From assembly GCA_028708005.1 (NCBI GenBank), contig JAQVZV010000029.1, positions 1 to 8,332 of the forward strand: a stretch of DNA of 8,332 nucleotides, written 5' to 3'. Within the stretch, counting starts at the first letter, position 1. The number at the start of each line of letters is the position of its first letter. This document shows, one piece after another, positions 1 to 6,099 of the stretch. Position numbers and translations under genes: made by a program. The notes beneath the pieces are model-generated. The model was not told where the DNA came from, ran no database searches, and saw nothing but the letters and a program-made list of their open reading frames with translations. The stretch comes from Bacilli bacterium (GTDB lineage Bacteria > Bacillota_I > Bacilli_A > RF39 > UBA660).

Positions 1-470
1 TCACCATATTTGAATTTAATTACTTGAACGCCTTCTATCTCAACACTGATGACAATGGGCAACTTCTCAGTTCTCGTATTATCTATATTGTTTTCGATAT
101 ACTTGTATATTGTATCTTTAGCCTTTAAAACCATATTATCTTTAGCAGCTGGGTGTATATATTGAATACCTCCAACATCATTTTTAGTAACCTTATTATC
201 TAAGTTATAGAAGTCGCTGATGAATAGTTTTACTACTAATTCAGCATAAGCCTCTTCATCAATTTCCTCACTTGATAATACATCAATTAACTGTTCAAAA
301 TATTTTTGATGAATCTTAGTTTCATTTTCTTCAAGAATATAACCATATTCATCAATTCTATTAATAATCTTTACTTCTTGCTGTTCAGCTTTAGGCCAGA
401 ATCTTATTACCGTAATTCCTATCATAATTAAGATAATTATTGTAATAAGAGTTATTAATATTTTTTTCAT
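1..470 (-). CDS. Unknown membrane-anchored or secreted protein, N-terminal part (truncated by window edge)
   Basis: The frame is open from the ATG at 470 to the window edge, giving 156 complete codons with no stop; the C-terminus is missing. The product starts MKKILITLITIIILIMIG, a short basic head followed by a strongly hydrophobic stretch to about residue 23. This is an uncleaved signal anchor or signal peptide, with no lipobox cysteine seen. The rest is hydrophilic and acidic, predicted mostly helical around residues 40-85 (repeated Glu/Asp, IDVLSSEEIDEEAYAEL), followed by the sequence FISDFYNLDNKVTKNDVGG and then beta-rich text near the cut. The start is supported by the Shine-Dalgarno AGGGTGA at 474-480, directly after the TGA stop of the LtaS-like gene; with only 10 bp between them the two genes are probably co-transcribed and translationally coupled. 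I do not recognise the family. The linkage suggests an extracytoplasmic role connected with the polymer made by the neighbouring enzyme, which is inference only. Confidence 0.8.
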   Translation of the reverse strand, partial: MKKILITLITIIILIMIGITVIRFWPKAEQQEVKIINRIDEYGYILEENETKIHQKYFEQLIDVLSSEEIDEEAYAELVVKLFISDFYNLDNKVTKNDVGGIQYIHPAAKDNMVLKAKDTIYKYIENNIDNTRTEKLPIVISVEIEGVQVIKFKYG

Positions 471-480
471 AAATCACCCT

Positions 481-2517
481 TCAATTCTTATATATTTCTA
501 ACAACTGCTGTGTTTCTTTAGATTTCCTGATGTAGTCATATAAAATAATACTATTTGATATATCAATCTTTTCTTCAGCAATCTTTGTGTAATTATCAAT
601 ATAATCTTGAGACACTATCGCTTCAGTACTAAGTATTTTAAACTCCTGCTTCTGATTGTTATAATACACATCTTGAGTCAGCCAATTTCCATTTGGAAAA
701 ACCACTACATTATCCTTAACACTAAAAATATCATTACCCAGTTGATATGGGCTTTTAAACCCAAACATATTGCCTAGTGTTGGCAAGACATCATACATTC
801 CCATTACTTTTTTAATTTCTTTAGATAACTTCTTTTCATTAGTCCAAATGATAAATGGTACTTTACGATTAAGTTCATAATCATAATAGTCTGTTGCTTT
901 ATATTGGGGATCTTCTTTATCTAGTGTCCCATCTGTCGCTGGGTTATAATTATTTAACCTTTCAAAATTCTTCTTCGGTAATCTAGCATCATGATCTCCA
1001 TAAATAACAACAACGGTGTTAGTCAGCATGTTTTCTGCTTTCATGCCATTTATAAATTCACCTAAAGCGGCATCTGCGTAATGAACTGATTTGAGATAAT
1101 TACCCATATCGGTGCCTTCCATATATGGTGTTCTTACTTCTATTCTTTCTCCTTGATCATTAGTAACGGTTATTTTCATATCAACTGAGAATTCTCCATA
1201 TTTGTCTAAATCATTAAATGGCGTATGATTACTTAATGTTATCAAAGTACCGGCATATTTATCATTCGTTTCTGAAACCCCTTTTATCTTTGAAATAGAC
1301 TGTCTAAAGAATGATTTATCAGAAATACCAAGACCTATTGTTTCATCTATATCATAATCAACTTTGTTATAAAATTTGTCATATCCTAGTTCTTTGTGCA
1401 TAATTAAACGATTCCACATCGCCCCTTTGTTGCCATGCATACTGAAAGTATAGTATCCTAGTTCTTTCAATAATTTAGGCATCGTGATATATTCCCGATC
1501 CCAATAACTAACAAAAACAGTCCCATTAGTTGAAGGCATCAATGAGGTGTTTAAAGTGAATTCTGTATCACTACTAGTTCCTACACCAACTTGACTATAG
1601 AAATTAGAAAAATACAATCCTTCTTTAGCTAATCTATTTAAATTAGGAGTAACCTCTTCCCCATTAAATTTTAAATCCATAACAAACTGTTGAATACTTT
1701 CCGCATGAATCAAAATTATATTTTTTCCTTTAAATATATTAGTATACTTATTATTTCCCATATCATTGGTGTTTTCTTCATAATATGTCCTTATCTTACG
1801 CGAAGCTTCATCATAACCAAAAGCAGCATTAATCTTAGGCTCCAAGCTTCTAAAAATATCATTTATTTGATATGCGTAAATTCCAAACTTCATAACTAAG
1901 AATTCTCTATTCCATTGTTTTACAAGCCTTCCTATTTCTAGTGAAGTTAAAGTGAAAGAGAAAACACTTATAATAACAGCAGCTGCAACAGTCGTTCCTA
2001 ATAATCTTCTTTTCCCTCTTTCTATTTTTTCAACAACAAAGTAGTAATTCTTTTTCGTTAAATTAAAATGTACAAACAGTAGTACTAATGGTTGCCACAC
2101 ATATATAAAATCTCTAGGTTGCATAATACTTTCAGTTACAGCATCTGCAACACTAACAACTTGTAACGACGTACTCAGTAATGATACTGATGCGAATGAT
2201 GAATAATAAGTAAAATAAATACTGTTAATAACACATATAGCCGTCATAATAATAGATACCGTTGTTAAATACACGATCTGTTTTTTAGGCTTTATTAGGT
2301 AAGCAAAAGATAATAAAATAAGGATAATCGCTAAATCCGCTAGCATTGGTTTTATTTCTAATATATTACCAACTGTCATAGCACGTAATAGAATGGCATT
2401 TGCTAATAATGAAAAAGTAGCAGTAAAGAATAATATGTTGGTTTTCGCATACTGCTTATAGTTAAATTTCTTTATGATTGATAATTTCGATTTAAAATTA
2501 TTCATAAACCATTTCAT
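481..2517 (-). CDS. ltaS: LtaS-type lipoteichoic acid synthase / phosphoglycerol transferase (sulfatase fold)
   Basis: A 678-residue membrane enzyme of the alkaline phosphatase/sulfatase superfamily. Family members move glycerol phosphate from phosphatidylglycerol onto a growing lipoteichoic acid chain outside the membrane. The N-terminus has about five membrane spans (roughly 27-46, 56-75, 80-100, 134-151, 172-192), then a linker, then the extracellular catalytic domain from about residue 262. Visible active-site elements match LtaS: metal ligand E273 in ILIHAESIQQF; the nucleophile loop GVGTSSDTEF (311-320); HGNKGAMWNR (361-370) with the substrate-site W and R; SNHTPF with H431; and YGDHD with D508 and H509. 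Length and topology agree with full LtaS proteins. The ATG at 2517 has the Shine-Dalgarno GGAGGA at 2523-2528 and its own promoter just upstream. An ungapped comparison puts S315, not Thr, at the nucleophile position. The family assignment is firm; true LTA synthase versus a related primase or phosphoglycerol transferase cannot be settled here. Confidence 0.9.
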   Translation of the reverse strand: MKWFMNNFKSKLSIIKKFNYKQYAKTNILFFTATFSLLANAILLRAMTVGNILEIKPMLADLAIILILLSFAYLIKPKKQIVYLTTVSIIMTAICVINSIYFTYYSSFASVSLLSTSLQVVSVADAVTESIMQPRDFIYVWQPLVLLFVHFNLTKKNYYFVVEKIERGKRRLLGTTVAAAVIISVFSFTLTSLEIGRLVKQWNREFLVMKFGIYAYQINDIFRSLEPKINAAFGYDEASRKIRTYYEENTNDMGNNKYTNIFKGKNIILIHAESIQQFVMDLKFNGEEVTPNLNRLAKEGLYFSNFYSQVGVGTSSDTEFTLNTSLMPSTNGTVFVSYWDREYITMPKLLKELGYYTFSMHGNKGAMWNRLIMHKELGYDKFYNKVDYDIDETIGLGISDKSFFRQSISKIKGVSETNDKYAGTLITLSNHTPFNDLDKYGEFSVDMKITVTNDQGERIEVRTPYMEGTDMGNYLKSVHYADAALGEFINGMKAENMLTNTVVVIYGDHDARLPKKNFERLNNYNPATDGTLDKEDPQYKATDYYDYELNRKVPFIIWTNEKKLSKEIKKVMGMYDVLPTLGNMFGFKSPYQLGNDIFSVKDNVVVFPNGNWLTQDVYYNNQKQEFKILSTEAIVSQDYIDNYTKIAEEKIDISNSIILYDYIRKSKETQQLLEIYKN

Positions 2518-2545
2518 ATGATTCCTCCATAAATGTCTAAATATA

Positions 2546-2573
2546 AGTATATCACTAAATTAATTTTTTGCAA
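2546..2573 (-). promoter_or_regulatory. Extended -10 sigma-A-type promoter for the ltaS-like gene
   Basis: On the minus strand the -10 hexamer TATACT (2546-2551) is preceded by TG one base upstream (2553-2554), forming an extended -10 element. A weak -35, TTGCAA (2568-2573), lies 16 bp upstream. The start of transcription would fall near 2539, giving a leader of about 20 nt that contains the GGAGGA ribosome site at 2523-2528. It sits immediately after the terminator of the upstream unit, which is what a new transcription unit needs. Confidence 0.65.
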
Positions 2574-2621
2574 AATAAAAAGTGGTCTTCACAACCACTT
2601 TGTCTTATTAAAAGACCACTT
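2573..2621 (-). terminator. Rho-independent terminator of the three-gene unit, with two alternative stems
   Basis: Read as minus-strand RNA, the arm ACCACTTT (2586-2579) is followed by TTATTTTG, a T-rich tail. It can pair with AAAGTGGT (2601-2594) as an 8-bp stem with a 7-nt loop. Alternatively AAGACCACTT (2589-2580) pairs with AAGTGGTCTT (2621-2612) as a 10-bp stem with a 22-nt loop. Both are perfect but exclude each other because they share the same 3' arm. The T tail occurs only in the minus-strand direction, so the site ends transcription coming from the YihY-family gene and lies just before the ltaS promoter. Confidence 0.75.
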
Positions 2622-2645
2622 GAAAAAGATGTAGTCTATCAATAA

Positions 2646-2663
2646 TGGATGTATTAACATCCA
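2646..2663 (-). repeat. Short perfect inverted repeat after the YihY-family stop codon
   Basis: TGGATGT (2646-2652) and ACATCCA (2657-2663) are perfect inverted arms around a 4-base loop. The repeat begins 6 bases after the TAA stop (2670-2672) of the upstream gene. No T-run follows on either strand, so it is not a stand-alone terminator. It may protect the 3' end of the mRNA or help the stronger terminator at 2573-2621. Confidence 0.5.
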
Positions 2664-2669
2664 CTAATA

Positions 2670-3503
2670 TTATGAACCTTTTTCCTCGTTTAATTCTAAA
2701 GAATGTTTACCCGCATTTAATGCCATACCTAAAACAAAAATATATGACAAAAGATAAAACCATAACAATAAAATTATAAGATTAGCAATACTGCCATAAA
2801 AAAGATTATAATTAGCAATATGTGTTACATAATAAGAATATATCTTAGTTGCTACAACCCAAAAAGTTGTTGTAAATACCGCACCATATGTAACATCCCT
2901 ACTCTTTACATTTTTATCAGGCGCGATTGTATATATAATCTTAATTATAAAATATATAAATATAAATGATATTGGTAATTTTATAACATTATAAACAAAC
3001 ATTAACTCTTCATATATATTATTTACATAATTTATGTTTTTTAACAATGACATAATTAAATCACCAAAAGCTGGAACAATGATAATAAAAGCTAAAAGAA
3101 AGATCAACATAAGAACTAAAAAGAAAGCTTTTATTCGTCTCTTAATATTATTCCCCGCTTCCACTTTATAAAGGGCATTTGATGTAACTATAATGGCATA
3201 AGTTCCATTGGATATCATTATTAAAGCACTTATTATAAATATAATAATACTAATATCCAAACCTTTACCCTCAATAATAGGGATAATAATATTGCTAGTT
3301 GATGCCGGAAACGAACTAGTGATAAAAGATATAAAACTATATGTTGATATTGACAGCATACCTGCAATTATTCCTACTAATGAAATGAGTGGCGGAATAG
3401 ATAAAACAAAGAAGAAAGCTAGTTGACCTGGCAACACACTCATAACTGAATTTTTATTTATTTCTTTTATCTCATTAAATAGCTTAGTAACTCGTTTTAA
3501 CAT
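2670..3503 (-). CDS. YihY/virulence factor BrkB family integral membrane protein
   Basis: A 277-residue, very hydrophobic protein with about six membrane spans (near 25-49, 84-108, 124-147, 170-191, 203-222 and 236-262). Family landmarks are visible: the N-terminal SVLPGQLAFFFVLSIPPLISL stretch that aligns with the AALAYYxLLSxxPLL region; the loop IAPDKNVKSRDVTYGAVF (193-210); and the C-terminal signature YGSIANLIILLLWFYLLSYIFVLGMALNA (236-264), which in the family ends in a glutamate- or asparagine-containing GxxLNA. Length is normal for the family and the protein looks intact. The biochemical role of the family is not settled; older claims that it includes RNase BN were withdrawn. The start ATG at 3503 has AGAGG (3509-3513) overlapping the TAA stop of the sensor gene (3513-3515), so translation is likely coupled. 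It is the last gene of its unit, followed by a hairpin and a terminator. Confidence 0.88.
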   Translation of the reverse strand: MLKRVTKLFNEIKEINKNSVMSVLPGQLAFFFVLSIPPLISLVGIIAGMLSISTYSFISFITSSFPASTSNIIIPIIEGKGLDISIIIFIISALIMISNGTYAIIVTSNALYKVEAGNNIKRRIKAFFLVLMLIFLLAFIIIVPAFGDLIMSLLKNINYVNNIYEELMFVYNVIKLPISFIFIYFIIKIIYTIAPDKNVKSRDVTYGAVFTTTFWVVATKIYSYYVTHIANYNLFYGSIANLIILLLWFYLLSYIFVLGMALNAGKHSLELNEEKGS

Positions 3504-3512
3504 AACCGCCTC

Positions 3513-5552
3513 TTAAACTTCACTATTTCTTTTTGTTTCTCTATTGGTTATCATGTCCAATATAGCTTCGTTTATTGCATCTTCAATGGTTTTAATATCA
3601 TCTTCAATCATACTATAACCTAATGATGCACCATATTCATACGGGAGATCCTTTAGTAAGCGATATAATTTACGGACATATGCAATAACGGCACTTTCAT
3701 CATAACCAACCATATAAATGATAAACTCATTGCCATCTGTTCTAACAATATCTGTTTTTTCCATTTGATTATTGATAAGAATATTAGCAGCGGTTTTAAT
3801 AAGTTGGTCACCACCTTCATGACCGTATGCATCATTTACGTCTTTTAAATTATTAAGATTAATAACAACCAAAGCTTGTGGGTATATATTATTTTCTTCC
3901 CATTTTTCAATATTACTATTTAAATAATACCTATTTTTTAATGATGTTAAAGGATCAATATATTTAAGCTTAATATCGGTTCTCATTTTAACAATTTTCT
4001 TGCGTTTACCTAAAACCAAAATAATAATAACAATAAAAATTGGTACTAATATAACATATAACCATAACAATGACAAATCTAAGTTTAGACTCTTAGTAAG
4101 TACTTTGTTCAATCCAACCATTTTATATTGTTCATGATTTAAAGTAGATAAGTAGTAATTAAAAATATTGTAAAACAAGTTATTATCTGACGATTTGTTA
4201 ATAATATAAGTATAATTATTATCTGTTATATTTTTATAAGCTATTGTATAGTTCTTAAAATAAGTATCTACGTAATATAAGTAAGCATTATAATCAAGCA
4301 GTACCAAATCTTTACCTTCTAATGAAGAAACTTTATCAACTTCCTGGACATTAAAACGACCATTATTCTTAATATATGAAGTTATTTTAGTATCTTTCAA
4401 AGCATAAATAGAAGTTCCATTTAATGATCTAATGGTATCAATTATGACGGTCTTATCTTTTGATAAAATAACATAATCACTATAGATAATATCAGTCGCC
4501 CTATATGTATTAGCAGCATTTAAGGCATAATAGTTAAATGCTACATCAACTTTCCCAGCTTCTAAAGCCGCATTTAAATCAGAAACACTTTTATATTTTT
4601 TAAAATTAAATTCAATGCCAGAAAAAATTGAAAAGGCATTGATATACTCACTACTTAATCCATTTATATCTCCATCAGAAGACATTTCATAAGGAACGCT
4701 CTCAACATAACCATATATATATCTTTTGCTCTTAAAGTCAGTTTTACTTTTATCATCTATTTTTTTAATAGATGTGTATAAATTAAACAACTCACCATGA
4801 TAATCACTTGCTAATTGACTCTTAGCCCAAACATTGTAGTATTTTTTTACAATATCATTAAAGCGATTATTATTATTTTCTAACGTCAAAACATACCTAA
4901 GAGTTAGATCATTTAAAGTATTAACAACGTGATAATCCATTTCGACAATCATATTTAAATAAAGAGTTTTAGGTACAATTATGTATGACACTTCGTCGCT
5001 TTCGAAAGCCCTAACTAATGACTCTATATTTTCTAGTCTTGTGAAAGTACATTTGTTTTTACTTAAATAAGAAGTAACAACATTAAAATCAACGTCAAGA
5101 ACTCCAATATTAGTATTTAAACTATCTATTGGTATCTTTTTTTGATTCTTTCTGCTAACTACTACGTAATTATCGCTGTAAAATAATAAATCTGTATCCT
5201 TGAGTTTTTCATTATTTCTTACAATACGGAAACGATTACCCTTGGCCACACCATTTTCACCAATATTATAAGCTGTTTTATTAAATTCTAATCCTGTTTC
5301 ATTTTCAAAATAAGTTAAGAAAGAGAAAATAATTCCCTTCCCTTCATTGCTATAAAGGGGTATTCTATTGGGAATTAAAACATTAATAACTGTTTTGCGA
5401 TTGTTCTCTAACCAGCGTTGTTCAAATAGATTAAGTTTAACTCCATCTTTTGATACATTTGGATTAAATACTGTATATAAAATAACACTTGTCAAAATGA
5501 TTAAAATAGCTATGGGGATCAAAAATAATTTATTATTTTTTTTATTTTTCAT
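3513..5552 (-). CDS. Membrane sensor with two solute-binding (Venus-flytrap-like) domains and a degenerate GGDEF domain
   Basis: 679 residues, numbered from the ATG at 5552. Membrane span 8-28 is followed by a large extracytoplasmic part containing two family 3 solute-binding-like domains (about 54-262 and 277-487), a second span at 494-514, and a cytoplasmic GGDEF domain to the end. The text LFEQRWLENNRKTVINVLIP resembles the entry to BvgS/EvgS-type flytrap domains. The GGDEF domain shows DPLTSLKNR (533-541), NLNNLKDVND, GHEGGD and RTDGNEF. It departs from active diguanylate cyclases: the first Asp of DxDxFK is N565, and the GG(D/E)EF motif is DGNEF (606-610). In PleD these two positions hold the metal-ligand acidic residues. 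The nucleotide-contacting N573 and D582 remain, and there is no RxxD inhibitory site. It may bind GTP or c-di-GMP, or signal by protein contact, rather than make c-di-GMP. The unit also encodes a small membrane protein upstream and a YihY-family protein downstream. Confidence 0.85.
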   Translation of the reverse strand: MKNKKNNKLFLIPIAILIILTSVILYTVFNPNVSKDGVKLNLFEQRWLENNRKTVINVLIPNRIPLYSNEGKGIIFSFLTYFENETGLEFNKTAYNIGENGVAKGNRFRIVRNNEKLKDTDLLFYSDNYVVVSRKNQKKIPIDSLNTNIGVLDVDFNVVTSYLSKNKCTFTRLENIESLVRAFESDEVSYIIVPKTLYLNMIVEMDYHVVNTLNDLTLRYVLTLENNNNRFNDIVKKYYNVWAKSQLASDYHGELFNLYTSIKKIDDKSKTDFKSKRYIYGYVESVPYEMSSDGDINGLSSEYINAFSIFSGIEFNFKKYKSVSDLNAALEAGKVDVAFNYYALNAANTYRATDIIYSDYVILSKDKTVIIDTIRSLNGTSIYALKDTKITSYIKNNGRFNVQEVDKVSSLEGKDLVLLDYNAYLYYVDTYFKNYTIAYKNITDNNYTYIINKSSDNNLFYNIFNYYLSTLNHEQYKMVGLNKVLTKSLNLDLSLLWLYVILVPIFIVIIILVLGKRKKIVKMRTDIKLKYIDPLTSLKNRYYLNSNIEKWEENNIYPQALVVINLNNLKDVNDAYGHEGGDQLIKTAANILINNQMEKTDIVRTDGNEFIIYMVGYDESAVIAYVRKLYRLLKDLPYEYGASLGYSMIEDDIKTIEDAINEAILDMITNRETKRNSEV

Positions 5553-5557
5553 TATAA

Positions 5558-5563
5558 TCACCT
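5558..5563 (-). promoter_or_regulatory. Shine-Dalgarno site that sets the sensor gene start
   Basis: AGGTGA on the minus strand lies 5 bases before the ATG at 5552. A longer in-frame start, the GTG at 5561-5559, lies inside this site and so could not be served by it. The ATG, which adds the normal basic head MKNKKNNK before the first membrane span, is preferred. The site comes directly after the TAG stop (5565-5567) of the upstream gene. Confidence 0.8.
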
Positions 5564-5564
5564 A

Positions 5565-6005
5565 CTACCATACAATTACTTTACTATTTTTATTTTTATA
5601 ACCTATTAAAGGAAAATCTGTCTTTTTTGAATCTTCCATATAATCTATGAAAAATGCTATGTCGTAAAAATTTTGTTGTTCAGTGCTACATTTTGTTAAT
5701 GCGGTATTCGATATTTCTTTTACTTTAGCTATTGTTATCGTCTCATCTACCCAAATAAGAATATTAAACATTTTACCATGCACATTAGTGTTTACTTTTT
5801 TAATACCCTCAACTGATAAAAGGAAGTCTGAAATATCCTTTTTTACACTTTTATCAATCGCCACCGCTTCAATGCCCTCTAATCGATTACCATAAAGAGC
5901 GCCATCTTGGATTGAAAATAATTCTTTACCCAACCAAACAAGTATAATTAAAAGGATTATGAAAATTATAAGAATTATCCATTTATATTTTTTCAACACT
6001 TTCAT
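5565..6005 (-). CDS. Small single-pass membrane protein of unknown function
   Basis: 146 residues from the ATG at 6005. It begins MKVLKKYKWIILIIFIILL: a basic head and one hydrophobic span (about 8-26), followed by a roughly 115-residue domain that should face outside. That domain alternates helix and strand. A helix (SVKKDISDFLLSVEGIKKV) leads into strands VNTNVHGKMFNILIWVD, then a helix (TIAKVKEISNTALTKC) and a last strand (YDIAFFIDYME). This beta-alpha-beta order, with an xGxKxVxVxVxG-like turn, recalls small Asp23/AmaP-type or YhcN/YlaJ-type domains, but I cannot assign it. It is the first gene after the promoter at 6026-6054. Its TAG stop lies 12 bp before the sensor gene start, so it may be an accessory subunit of that sensor; this is inference. 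One Cys is present (TKCST), with no lipobox. A TTG start at 6020 is rejected because it overlaps the ribosome site. Confidence 0.75.
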   Translation of the reverse strand: MKVLKKYKWIILIIFIILLIILVWLGKELFSIQDGALYGNRLEGIEAVAIDKSVKKDISDFLLSVEGIKKVNTNVHGKMFNILIWVDETITIAKVKEISNTALTKCSTEQQNFYDIAFFIDYMEDSKKTDFPLIGYKNKNSKVIVW

Positions 6006-6014
6006 TTTGTCACA

Positions 6015-6018
6015 CTCC
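6015..6018 (-). promoter_or_regulatory. Shine-Dalgarno site that sets the small membrane protein start
   Basis: GGAG on the minus strand lies 9 bases before the ATG at 6005. The longest open frame would begin at a TTG (6020-6018) that overlaps this site and also coincides with the predicted transcription start, so that extension is not credible. Confidence 0.7.
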
Positions 6019-6025
6019 AATCCAC

Positions 6026-6054
6026 ATTATACTATAAAATATTATTTTATACAA
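6026..6054 (-). promoter_or_regulatory. Sigma-A-type promoter of the three-gene sensor/YihY unit
   Basis: A consensus -10 TATAAT (6026-6031) and a partial -35 TTGTAT (6049-6054) are separated by exactly 17 bp on the minus strand. Transcription should start near 6019, leaving a leader of only about 14 nt before the ATG at 6005, just enough to carry the GGAG ribosome site. The promoter separates the gat genes from the downstream unit. Confidence 0.7.
6033..6051. repeat. Perfect 19-bp AT palindrome inside the promoter spacer (possible operator)
   Basis: TATAAAATA (6033-6041) and TATTTTATA (6043-6051) are perfect inverted arms around one central base (6042). The palindrome fills the spacer between the -10 and -35 elements and overlaps the -35 by three bases, where a repressor would block RNA polymerase. 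It consists only of A and T in an AT-rich genome, so chance cannot be excluded. Confidence 0.4.
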
Positions 6055-6099
6055 TTTGTCGTTACTTGTTTATTTAACACTCAAATTATATAATTATTT

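Noticed and set aside
1690..1899. Plus-strand open frame of 69 codons within the ltaS-like gene, and similar plus-strand frames at 3208-3426, 5368-5601, 5683-5895 and 6652-6873
   Set aside because: Each lies antisense to a well-supported gene, has no convincing ribosome site or family resemblance, and has the hydrophobic Ile/Phe-rich composition expected from reading AT-rich genes backwards.
2646..2663. Inverted repeat after the YihY-family gene as the main terminator
   Set aside because: There is no T-run on its 3' side in either direction; the better terminator is at 2573-2621.
2518..2669. Riboswitch or small RNA in the longest intergenic stretch
   Set aside because: The bases are accounted for by hairpin, terminator, promoter and ribosome site; the predicted leader of about 20 nt is too short for a riboswitch.
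3653..3835. Minus-strand open frame of 60 codons inside the GGDEF coding region
   Set aside because: It is in another frame of a gene with clear domain motifs and has no recognisable product.
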